Shown piece by piece: positions 23,420 to 33,860 of a stretch of 64,000 bases of DNA (position 1 is its first letter; each line of letters starts with the position of its first letter). The stretch comes from Hexactinellida sp. DTS-2022 (Eukaryota > Porifera > Hexactinellida), in the NCBI GenBank assembly GCA_028753945.1, contig JAPNXP010000016.1, forward strand, positions 806,001 through 870,000. Reading direction: 5' to 3'. The position numbers were made by a program, and so were the translations under genes. The notes beneath the pieces are model-generated. The model was not told the DNA's origin, did no database searches, and saw only the letters and a program-made list of their open reading frames with translations.

Positions 23420-24290
23420 TACATAAAATGAGTTAAATAATATAACCTGGAAAGAGATTTAGATTTAGAATGTTTCCTGGACATTAGATTGATAGGCTTC
23501 ATAACATTCTTTGATTCTTGCCTAATAAGCGCAGATCTTTGTGACTTCATTACTGAATATTTGTGGTGAAAAATATCCGGACCTTTACAAGAATGTTCTG
23601 AAACGTTCTTTGATAAATCACCCCGTTTGGAACTTTTCTAGAATATAATGATTAAAATATATAAAATGAAAGTAAGGAACCAATCATAGTCTTAATCAAT
23701 TCATAAAATTAAATGCAAAGTAAATTAGCTAGAAGAGTAAAATTACATTGAAAATTAACGCTCCTCTAAATTGAGGTCATTACTATCAACATAATCATGG
23801 TGATACGCAAAAACAAAAATATTCAAGGGTAAAAATTCTTATTGAAACAAAATTTGGCTAATTGGGGCAATATTCGATCAGAAAATACCAATAATCGGTA
23901 CAAGTAATTATAACTATATCGTATAGTAGAGTTATATGTACGCAGTCATAGTACACTTTGCAGTATATGTGCATTAATAATAAATATAAAATAAACAATT
24001 TTAGGCTAATTGTGTTCTTTGCTTTATCGAATCAAACTACCAACAAACAAAGATACCGGGATAAGCAGAGTGGACTGTATGTAGAAATCATGAAAAACAG
24101 TGTGAACATACAAGTATTACGAGAGGCACGAAACTATTTATCAGAGCAGCATTAAAATATAACATTTTAAAGAAAAGATTGAAAATAAATGCTAAATGTC
24201 AGTGTGTCTTTGAATCGGATAAATAGGTTTTCCCTGTATTTCAATTGTAAATCTGAAAAGGGAAACACCCTAGTTTATAATACACTACTC
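23420..24290. other. No gene seen
   Basis: AT-rich, short frames only. Confidence 0.4.
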
Positions 24291-24295
24291 GAAAC

Positions 24296-25117
24296 GAGTG
24301 TGAAGTTGGCGCAGCATTCAACTGAGACAGATCAAATCCAAATTTGAGGCCCTTCCCACAATTGGATTTGGCCAAAGATTACACACCGTAAAGGGGAGAT
24401 ACGGACGTTTTTGATTCTGAATAAAAATCTTTAAAAATATATTTTTTTGTATCTATTTCTTTACATTATGTCGGAGCACTAAAAAAATTATTTTTGACAA
24501 CAATTTTTAGAAGTTGATTCTAAAACTATTCATACATGTTTGTGACAATGGGACGTTTCTATGTCAAAATATTTCAAAAAGTATCAATATTCCTATGAGA
24601 TATAGCTTGACAAAGTTGAACATGCATTTTCTTCAGATTATATATTTCTATAAGCGCAGTATTCAACTGACTCTGAACACAAATCAAATCAAATTTTGAG
24701 GCCCTTCCCACAATTGGATTTGGCCAAAAACTACACACCTTAAAGCGGAGATACGGACGTTAATGATTCTGGATAAAAAAACTTATAATTTTTATTTTTC
24801 ATACATATATTTTTTACATTATGTGTGAGCACAAAAAAATCTTTTTTGAAAACTATTTTTCGAATTTGAATTTAAAACTTTGGAAAGTTTGTATATGTTG
24901 CAGTCCAAACGCGTTTCGACTGCTTTTCTAGTCGAAACGCGTTTTCGCGTTTGACTGAGCATACTTCAAATTATAATTTTAGACACTTCCCATTGTTGGA
25001 ATTGGACAAAAATGGTGTCATTCAATAGAGCACTTAATGATCCATTTTAATTAAACAAAATTCAAAATTAGAAATATTTTATCAATTGTTATGCTAGTAA
25101 GCTTCCTGTATTGCATA
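24296..25117 (+). repeat. Two adjacent copies of the GAAGTTGGCGCAG repeat
   Basis: Copies begin at about 24296 (CGAGTGTGAAGTTGGCGCAG) and 24655 (GCGCAGTATTCAACTGA), in the same orientation. The second continues to the TAGTAAGCTTCCTGTATT end. A perfect hairpin is present at 24907-24944. Confidence 0.7.
24907..24944. repeat. Perfect 15-bp hairpin
   Basis: AAACGCGTTTCGACT, an 8-base loop, then its exact inverse. It is GC-rich in AT-rich surroundings and lies inside a dispersed repeat, in a part the other copies lack. Confidence 0.85.
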
Positions 25118-25119
25118 GT

Positions 25120-26660
25120 CGCAAACTTTTGACCTGTAGTCAAAAGTTCCAGTGGTGCACCTTAATACATCTATTTTTAGAGTACCAATACCATCATAAT
25201 TTTCTCAAATTGATATCAAACTTCTCATTTTACTACATATTAGTATATTTAGTACTGTTAAACAATGTAACATCTATTTTGTAATAACATCGATTTAGTT
25301 AAAGTTCAACCCTGAAACTGTATTAATACGATATTACTGTATAGTAATTACAGTGTCGATTTAGCTATGATTCTGGCGGTACCTTCCAAATTTATATTTT
25401 TATTAATTCTAAACTTAATTTAGCCTTACGGGTCGGGGCTAGATTGCAAAATTTGAAGTTAAAAAGTACAGGTGGACTTTGCACCACCGTACTTTGCGCC
25501 TATGCTTGTAACACCCGCAAACAATTGTATAGAGATGGTATTTATCCTAAACAAATTACATTTTCCATCTAAATGTTTCCCTATAAAAACCACAACAATT
25601 GATAATTAGATAACCTAACAATTATTCTGATTTCTAAAAATATCTTTTTCGATACTGGCATAAAATCTAATGGACAAAGGTAATTATAATAAAAGTAACT
25701 ATCGATTCTCCTTTCAAACCCAATAACTTTAAAGTAATATTATGATATTTTTAAGCTCTACCCACTGATTTATGCAAGTTCGTCTCATTTTGTGAAACAA
25801 GAGACCTTAGCCTTGACACTTTTACACAGAGCTGCACTAACATAAACTCTATTTGGGGCGAGCTGTCCAAGTACATGTTTGGGAGGAAGAGAGATTATTT
25901 AAGGAAAAAGATGTATCTTAAATGGAAAAACAACGCTAGTGCAATTAATTTAATGTTGGAGAATAAAGTCCTTGATAAGACATCTGCTTCCAGCTTTCAG
26001 GTTTGTATTAGCTTAGATGCACCTACTGTGGAAAAGAGAACTCCTTTAATAACTTCAAATATGATGAGCATTGAGCAATTCGAATTTATATTTAATTGAA
26101 ATGTAATACTGATCTAATGCCACCTGAAGGATTTCAGCAGGCCATTATTTCATCAAAAACCCTTCCATCAATCACCAATTCTTCTCAATACAGTCAATAC
26201 TTAATAGAATAGTTATATTCCTGTTTAACATCTCCACAGCTAATTGTCCATTTACTACAATAAGATGGATTATTCTTCAAACCATTCAGCTCATCAAAGA
26301 CCCTTCCATCAATCACCAATTCTTTTCAATCCTGAATATACAAGTAATATTTCTCTAGTTCGTAGTCTCTTAAATACCAGTAAAGCTTCAAACGCAAAAA
26401 ATATCTTCATAGCTAATTACAGTAAACATTGGATTTAACGACATCGGGTTTAGCGACAAATCGCTTATAACGACATATATTTCTTGCCCCAGAAATCCGC
26501 AGCAGTATTCTGTACACTAATAATATTGAATAATGCAACACCTTGACCTCTGCGCGGGTCGTATAACCAAATCAACTCAGAACTATAACCAAATCAACAC
26601 GAATCTACCCGAAATTACCAACCTGCAACTCGCGCTGTCAACATAATATTCGCATGTATT
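25120..26660. other. No recognised gene; local duplication
   Basis: A 74-codon plus-strand frame at 25875-26099 has no recognisable domain. About 26150-26190 and 26290-26330 are a local duplication (CCCTTCCATCAATCACCAAT). A pogo-like end starts near 26419 (ACAGTAAACATTGGATTTAA) with no partner. Confidence 0.4.
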
Positions 26661-26669
26661 ACGTTGAGT

Positions 26670-29600
26670 CATAGCCTACTCAAATCAGGCCTCACAATAG
26701 AATGGGAATTTTGGACCAGGGATGCGGTCGAAGCCGAACAATTGAATCCGCATTCCTGACTAATTTGTGGTAATTTAGTTCAACTAACTGTATTATATAT
26801 GAACTTAAACATTTACATTATATCTAACCCTGAAATTAAACTTAACTTCTTCCATTTAAAGTATCTATATTGACTATTTAAGGGAATATATGTAGATTTT
26901 AATCAAAGTTAAATACAACATTAACTATGTACTACTAGCAAACATAAATTTAATTACAAAGATAGTTTCCTCAATACACATAAACTTTATTCCGTCATAG
27001 AGTGCTTTTGTAGTCTCCCGGCAACTTCCTATAGGCTTGAGTGTGGTCATACATGTGTGGAGTTATTGTTCATCTTGACTTATTAAGTAAACAGGAAATT
27101 AAATAAATAAATATACAATAATAAATTTGACCAGGGTATTAAGAGCTAAATTTTTTCAATTTACGTTTTTCAATTCCTCTGCATGCAACCATAGAATTGT
27201 AATTTTTGACTTTATTTGCTATCATGCAATTTCCTGAAACGAATAGCAGCCTGTGCAGTATTGAAAATCAAACAACATCACAAGAAGGACAAGTATTTCT
27301 CCAAACATCACAATCATGGTTATCCACTATAGAATTCAAAGCAAGCTCCACGATAATTTTCCTCGCTGGCCCTTTTACTAATGCACCCATCAACTCGCTA
27401 TTATTTTGGATTATAGAAAATATCTTACAGAGCGTACAACTGATTCCAATACCATTTCTGTTAGATATTTTAGGCGTCCTCGATCAGAGATTTCCAAGAG
27501 CTTATACTGAGATACGAATGCTTCATCAACTAGTAAATCTTTATCGATGGTTAACATATCCAGACATAAGGAACATGGTACAATTTTTTTCAAATATTGG
27601 TGTGTGGAGTATCCTGCAATAAAAGCTAAAGATTGGAGTGTTGGTATATCGCAATCAATAATCGATAGATCTGATATTTCATTTAAGACAATGTCAAGGT
27701 TGATCTCACTGCCCGATGAGGCGCTATCCTTAGAGGAAAAGGACTGAATAAATTCGTGTACTGAATAATTACTAGAATCAGACTGGCTTTAAAATAGTTT
27801 TAAGATGCTAGAAACCTTCAGACGACTTTCGCTTTCTATTATCTGAAGATAAGAAAAATGGTAATTGGCACCTGACATCATACGGATAGTCCAAAATGGT
27901 GCTCTAATGGATCTGTCTGCAAGAAAGACGTTAAGAGGTAAGAATAGCCACTGTTGCCTGTTAGATGATTTTTTATTTGAGGTAGCACAAGACAGGCATG
28001 TCTAAAGCTGTTGAAAGTTTGTTTGCTTAACTTCACATCTTCCTCAGGTAGCGATTGCCAAGCTTCTAACCAAAAGATTATCTTAGTCAATACCGAAAAG
28101 CGCTCGTCATTGAAAGAAAATGGTCGAGATAGTGGGTCATTTAAACGAACATGTTTAAAAGGGACATTTATATTAAAAAAATTCCATAATGAGAATAGGA
28201 TTTCAACGAATTCTGAAGTGTTATTTCTATATGACGCACAACGTTACTCGTTTTGAATAGTTAACGCAGCAATAGTAGATTCATGAATAACCTTTAAAAC
28301 TAACTTCACATTCTGACGTTCCAAATTAGATGGATAACATGATTTCAATGTCAAGCGTGGAGCTAGTTTGGCCAAGCTTTCCTTCTCAGAATTATAGAGA
28401 GTACGGATATCTTGAAAGAAGCTGAACACAATCTTAGAGGGAAAGAACAATAACCAGATCGAATATCTTCGAAATTAGGAAAGATGATGCGTTGCTTGCC
28501 TAAGGAATGAAAAGAATTCGTTTTCGAGCCAAAGGAAGAATACCGTTTTTCCAAAGTATTGAAGAGAGGAAGGGATAGACAAGACATATGCTGGAGATAC
28601 TTATAACAAGCAGGAGATATAAGATGAGTTTTGAGAGAGATAATTTGAGTGAGTATGTTGTATCTACGTCGATTTTTGGGAACAAGACTATTTTCTAGCT
28701 GGCATTGAATGAATTGAAGTCGATTAAGTTCTGGAGACTCGGATGTTTCTAAATCCGAATTGGTATGCATAATATCGATGGCTTGTTGGATGTGAGCTTT
28801 CGCTGAAGATACATGGGAAGCAGTAGTTGAGTCAGATTTCTTAGATGATTGACAGTGATGAGGCGAAAAAGACAGTTCAATCAGAACAGACTTAAGATGT
28901 CGAATATCACTGAGCATGAGGCAACTTAACGAAAGTGGAAATGTCTCATTTTCACAAAATGCCTTTATGGAAAGATCGAATTTTACTAACAAATAAACAT
29001 CAACGAGGATACGAGAATTCTCCAAATTAGGACGCATAAAAATCAAGCTATGTTCATCTGGGTACCATAATGACCAAGTTTTAGGTATATAAATAAATGA
29101 TAACTTATCTTGGAGATGCTGAAAACTTGTAATCTTGAACTTCTCATTCTCTTCTGTATCAGTTTTCAAGCTAAGTGTCAAAGTTTGATTGAGTAATTCA
29201 TCTTCTTTAGAGTCGAGAGACAAGCGACTCCGCTTTGTTGCAGATTGAGAATAGTAAGAGGGACATCCTGGTAGAAAAACTGGTACAGCACCATCATTCA
29301 GCTTGGGGTTAACTCTTGGAATTTCCTTAAAAGTACCGTCTCCATTGGGAACCCTGTGTGTGTACGCGATATCTTCATCCCTAAATGCTTCACGCAAACG
29401 TATACAGCCTTTAGTTGATCTATATCATCTCTGCGGAGTGCCCGAGCCCAAGCGTGTCTGATTTGGTCTGGTTTCTGGGGCATCTTGAAAAGAGTAATCC
29501 TTTCTTCAGATTTATAGTTGCTTTTGCAACCAGGTGCCGAACAACTAGTTGGCATCTGCTGGAGTTTAATAATTAAATAGTATCTGGTATAAATTGGGGA

Positions 29601-29913
29601 AAATATCGACTGGGGCAAAAAAGATAGATATAATATACGAATATTAATTAAAAATAAAATTTGATTTTCTAACAGGATATGATGTTATATATTAAGGGTG
29701 AATTAAAATATCAAAAATTAAAAATAATGTTTCCGGTCATGTACTAGATTGTAAAAATAGGACCCAATTTGTAAAAAAAACCTTGTTGTTTTCAAGTACA
29801 GGCCAACAAATTTATTCCAAAATATTGGTTTCAAATTTTTGGTATTCCGGCTTCGACCGCATCCCTGGTCCAAAATCCCCATTTATTGTGAGGCCTGATT
29901 TGAGTAGGCTATG
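26670..29913 (-). mobile_element. P-like THAP transposon, element C
   Basis: Inverted terminal repeats of 66-67 bp (26670-26736 and 29848-29913) begin CATAGCCTACTCAAATCAGG and end GATGCGGTCGAAGCCG. The flanks GTTGAGT and GTAGAGT suggest a slightly decayed target duplication of 7-8 bp. The flanking sequence is a dispersed repeat whose uninterrupted relative is at 15087-15170. It carries a minus-strand THAP-type transposase. It is a whole element by its ends but an internally deleted one by its gene. Confidence 0.88.
27411..29555 (-). pseudogene. P-element/THAP9-like transposase, internally deleted
   Basis: The start at 29555 gives MPTSCSAPGCKSNY, and the THAP finger ends at CVKH about 50 codons later. 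There a one-base loss shifts the frame, which resumes as FRDEDIAYTHRVPNG. Next come SPACYKYLQ and LEKRYSSFG, typical of the family's linker before the catalytic domain. The RNase H-like core is then missing: the sequence jumps to DIRTLYNSEKESLAKLAPRL, followed by FLQTDPLEHHFG (28090-27878) and the C-terminal PCSLCLDML..RGRLKYL part (27593-27411). Compared with the copy at 61.2-64 kb, the lost part is the DEIHV-to-SIRNN core. It encoded a cut-and-paste transposase and cannot be active now. Confidence 0.85.
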
Positions 29914-29939
29914 GTAGAGTATTATATTAATTGGAATGC

Positions 29940-30160
29940 TAGATGGTGCTCAATTAAAATAGTAATATACTTGATTCAGTGACTTAATTCAGTGACTGAA
30001 TAAATGTTTAGAAGTAATACATAGTCGAGCTGTAAAATTTGATGAAACCGTTACACCTATGCCAAGATAATTATGTGAAAGGAATTACGAACCAAAAATT
30101 TAGTAAATAGTCCCAATATACATCTCAATCAAATTTTCGGGCTACAGTATAAATTAAAAA
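29940..30160. repeat. Right half of the dispersed repeat hit by element C
   Basis: 29914 to about 29975 matches 15110-15170; beyond that no similarity or gene was recognised. Confidence 0.55.
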
Positions 30161-30253
30161 GTACATGCATTTCCCTGGCAACCGAGAAATGTGTCAACAT
30201 TCCATTTATAATTTCAATATATTTCATTCAACGAGTTATGGACATCCTCATGT

Positions 30254-30731
30254 CATTGGCGGCGTAAGCACTGCGAGCACCTATATTTTCTCAGAAAATC
30301 TGGGCCTGGCCATTTTTAAGGGCATAAACTGCATATATAACATCAGTATTCAGAATATTAAGATATTCTATCTGGATTTAATAAATACAGTTGACTCCGC
30401 ATAATAGCGCAACTGGTTAATCGGATAAACCTCACTAATCGGGTCACTTTGCTTGAAAAAGAAACATATAAAATGTGTTAAAATATTCCGGTTAATTGCG
30501 CCAACACCTTTATTCCGCTTAATCGGCTCAAGATTGCGAAGTCCCGACTCATGATGTGACCCTATTAAGTGGAGTGCACTGTGAATTCTGTAATTACTAT
30601 ATTAATAGTCACTTAGTCAGCTATTATTAGGGCCTATTTTTTGTTTACAAATGATTTTGGCACATCATAGTATTTTCAGAAAATTGCGCGCACCTACGCG
30701 GACCTACATCGAAATGCTTCCGCCGCCACTG
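30254..30731. mobile_element. hAT-type MITE
   Basis: Left end CATTGGCGGCGTAAGCA, right end TGCTTCCGCCGCCACTG, flanks CCTCATGT and ACTCATGT (8 bp, one mismatch). It contains a pogo-type MITE at 30388. Confidence 0.8.
30388..30582. mobile_element. pogo-type MITE
   Basis: Begins CAGTTGACTCCGCATAATAG after TA and ends TTAAGTGGAGTGCACTGT. It is the innermost of three nested elements. Confidence 0.75.
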
Positions 30732-30929
30732 ACTCATGTTCCAATTTTGAACATTTATAAAGCGTTTTACTATGTTAAAAGCAGGCTTTAAAAATACGAT
30801 AATTCCCACGAAAAATAGCGATTACGTATCAAATGGTGATATATCACAATTCTAAAGGGTGTTATGTATGCCTTGATATCATGTTCCTAACTTTCTATAT
30901 AATTATAATGCATTTCTCAGGTCTGTCAT

Positions 30930-31210
30930 TACACAGTGGGCAAATAGGTGGAAGTAGAGCATTTTTTTGACAAACTCAGATCTCAATTATATTGTAATAA
31001 TTGAATTCCTCATACTCAAAAACCTAGGTAACCGAATTTGGGAAGTAAATATCATCAAATACTTCAGTTATGCTGTCCTGATGGAATGTCAATTATAGGA
31101 TCCCAAAATATCTTTTTAATATTTTAGTTAACCACAGGATATAATTGTAAATATTTCATTCAAAACTAGTGCTTGAAAGTACAACTCAGTTTTCAATTAC
31201 GTATAGGCTT
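30930..31210. other. No gene seen
   Basis: AT-rich, no recognised coding or repeat end. Confidence 0.4.
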
Positions 31211-31214
31211 ATAC

Positions 31215-31409
31215 CAGGGTTTTTTTAAGGTTGAGACCTTGGTGCAACTCAGCGCGGCCTTGGTGTAACTCAACACTGCATCGGTCGCGGCCGACCCTTA
31301 ATGTGGTGTAATTCTAAACTGCAGAGGCCGCTGCCGACCCGAATTGTGGTGTAACTCCTAAAAATCTTGGTGCAAATTTTACACCAAGATCGACCTTAAA
31401 AAAACCCTG
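31215..31409. mobile_element. hAT-type MITE, 195 bp
   Basis: Ends CAGGGTTTTTTTAAGGT and its inverse, flanked by a perfect 8-bp duplication GCTTATAC. It has internal GGTGTAACTC motifs. A decayed relative lies at about 50066-50220. Confidence 0.9.
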
Positions 31410-31745
31410 GCTTATACTATATAATCTATTTCAATTCTAGAATCGATATTTATAGATTTAAACAAAATCTGTTTCACTGGAATTAACTGCGTTCGGACAA
31501 ATCTCATTTTGTTGATATAGCGCTGAAATATATCGTGGGCATTCGTGGGCAAATGTTATTAAGTTTTTAAATTGAAGCTAGCCACAAAAGCATGAATTTA
31601 ATATATTTTTCAAGGGCGCGAAATGACGCGACGTGGGTCACCTGATGACTTTTAAACAAAATATATTAGGATTTTAACTATTTTTGAAAAATTATATCAG
31701 GTTCAAGAATTATAATCATTGATCATGGTTGAACAATAAATTTTT
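31410..31745. other. No gene seen
   Basis: AT-rich, no recognised coding or repeat end. Confidence 0.4.
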
Positions 31746-31749
31746 ATTA

Positions 31750-32140
31750 ACAAACCTTAAATATAATTTATGAGTTAATTATCATTAACCGTCTAGAACT
31801 TCGCTTAGGAGACCACATCAGGGTATATTATAAGCCCATTTTTTTATTCCTAGCCCATTTTTTTATTCCTATTTTCATTTTTTTACTCCCTTGAATAGTG
31901 AGTTTTTATCGTCTGATATCCATTTCAAGATTCCATTTCTACCGAAAATCCATTTTTTTATTCCACGAAAACAATAAAAAACATTTTTTTATTCCTTATA
32001 AAATACACTGGACCACATATATCATTTTTGATAATGCCATTCAGTTTACAGCTACCGATAACCTATATGTCAATAATACTTCACTAGAGTCTATCTAGCA
32101 TAGTTTTCCTACTTCCACTTACACCCCTGAATATGCCCAT
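31750..32140 (+). repeat. Dispersed repeat, copy 2 (Harbinger-like 5' part)
   Basis: Similar to positions 1-185, with the same NLYVNNTSLE reading, and split by the MITE at 31819-32010. Confidence 0.65.
31819..32010. mobile_element. hAT-type MITE with TTTTTTTATTCC motif
   Basis: Begins CAGGGTATATTATAAGCCC, ends CTTATAAAATACACTG, flanked by a perfect 8-bp duplication GACCACAT. It has repeated CATTTTTTTATTCC units. An inverted copy lies at 58114-58303. Confidence 0.92.
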
Positions 32141-32637
32141 TGTGCATTACTAGCTATTGAGATAATGATACGTATGTCAGCTCATAATCAATGGCTTTTA
32201 AGTAATCCATGGTCCAGCAAAATCTACTCAGTAGTTAGGCCTTATATAACGAAGGTCACGCTTAAACCTTTTTGAAATTAAATTTTGTAAATGTTTAACT
32301 TCCATGATTGGTATTTTGTTATTAATGAATCGAAAATTGTTGATAGGACTGTTGCCATAGGATCCTGACCTGCAAGTCGAAATTTCATTTTCATATAATC
32401 TGTGTACTATCCCTAGTATCTCGGTTTCTTTTATAAAAGCTATTTCTAGGCTTTTCATTCTACTAATCTTTTAGGCCAATTTTCTGTAGCTTCAAAATAT
32501 TGGGTCGCTTTGGCTGACAAGACGAAGAAAGATAGCTTTAAACTTCCTTGAAGTCTCTCTCTATACCTCATAAATACACATGTGGGCATTTCATACCATT
32601 TTAGCGAATATCCATGAAGTGGCATAAGTGTATTTGG

Positions 32638-33299
32638 CAGGGCTGTATCAACTCATTTTGAGTTGGCAATAAAACAAATTTTTTGAACGAGTTGAATGAG
32701 TGGTGATAGAAAAATTAATGAGTTGAATGAGTTGGTGATGGAAACAGAATGAGTTCAATGAGTTGTAATAGTGGAAAATGGATTGAAATGAGTCCAATTC
32801 ATTCAAACCGTTAGTTGGTTGAGTCAACTCATTTTCTAGATTAAGTCATGGATTTTTGACTAAGATTATAAGTGTACACACTGTTCTCTCTAATAGTCAA
32901 CCAGTGGGCAATTGGCCCAAGTAGACTATTAGAGAATATAGACTATTACAGATATATAAAAAGTTGATTTGGACAATTAAATAAGTGGACTATTAGAGAA
33001 GTGGACAATTAGAGAGAACAGACTGTAATAGTTTATTTGTATTTAACACTCTAGTGAGTATTATCATAATGAATTAATTACCTTATATCTCCTAATGTAT
33101 CAATGGAATTACAATTGAATATGTACTTAGTAAATTGGCATAATGAGTTGGTACAATCAACTAATTTTTCTGAATGAGTTGAATGAGTAGGTTACATAAA
33201 AATAATGAGTTAAATGAGTTGGTACATTTATTTATTTTGTTAAGTTGGTAGGGAGAAAATAGTGTGTTTTTTTAACTCAAAATGAGTTGATACAGCCTG
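32638..33299. mobile_element. hAT-type MITE with ATGAGTTGA array
   Basis: Ends CAGGGCTGTATCAACTCATT and its inverse, flanks GTATTTGG and GTCTTTGG (8 bp, one mismatch). The interior is a degenerate array of AATGAGTTGAATGAGTTG units. It carries a pogo-type MITE at 32877. Confidence 0.85.
32877..33025. mobile_element. pogo-type MITE, 149 bp
   Basis: Left CACACTGTTCTCTCTAATAG and right AATTAGAGAGAACAGACTG, with TA on both sides. Internal GACTATTAGAGAA units. Third level of a nest. Confidence 0.85.
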
Positions 33300-33860
33300 G
33301 TCTTTGGCATGTTCCACTTGTGGCACAAGAGGGAATGTGGCTGTATCTCAGTAGAAAATAATAATAATGATTAGAAACAAGGAATTATCCAGGAGCGCAA
33401 GACGCTCCTTTGGAGTATGATTTTTTGGAGATTTTAATTTAGGAGCGCGAAAATTTGCAATCTTCTCCTATACAGTAACATTACTTTGTTATTTAGGCGT
33501 ATGAAAATTGGATCAAACCAGGATTAGGAGCGTATTTACAAATGGCTGTACAATATACGAATTAAAAATTATGCGCCTAGAGTAATAGAACCAAGTAAAG
33601 TTTAAAAGTGAAATCAGAATTTGTTTATTATAATTGCCTCATAATGATCAGAAGTTATATATGTATTTAATTAGCTCATTATATAATTAATGAGATTAAT
33701 ACCTCCATAAAAAGTAAATTCAAAACTTAATTTATTTTAGTTAACACATCGTTCTATGTAAAGACCCATGCTGCTACATCTACAAATATCATTAAGCTGC
33801 TGGAAGCTTGAATTTATGAATACAGATTGTTGATGTTCAAATACTTTAGGCCGGGAAGTG

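Larger units (their letters stand above)
30160..32260. mobile_element. P-type foldback element, truncated and heavily interrupted
   Basis: Segments at about 30160-30253, 30740-30920 and 32150-32260 match the arms of the elements at 16842 and 48722, and the right end finishes GTTAGGCCTTATATAAC then GAAGGTCACG at 32260. The matching left end is missing. Inserted within it are a hAT-type MITE (30254), a 195-bp MITE (31215) and a piece of the Harbinger-like repeat (31.75-32.14 kb). Confidence 0.6.
32600..33860. mobile_element. Tc1-type MITE, interrupted
   Basis: The right end TTAGGCCGGGAAGTG next to TA, and the interior around CCACTTGTGGCAC, match the MITEs at 17102 and 57768. It is split by the hAT-type element at 32638. 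The left terminus is not recognisable. An AGGAGCGC-rich patch sits at about 33392-33560. Confidence 0.65.

Noticed and set aside
27206-27622. 138-codon plus-strand frame
   Set aside because: It is antisense to the C-terminal part of the P-like transposase, which has recognisable motifs on the minus strand.
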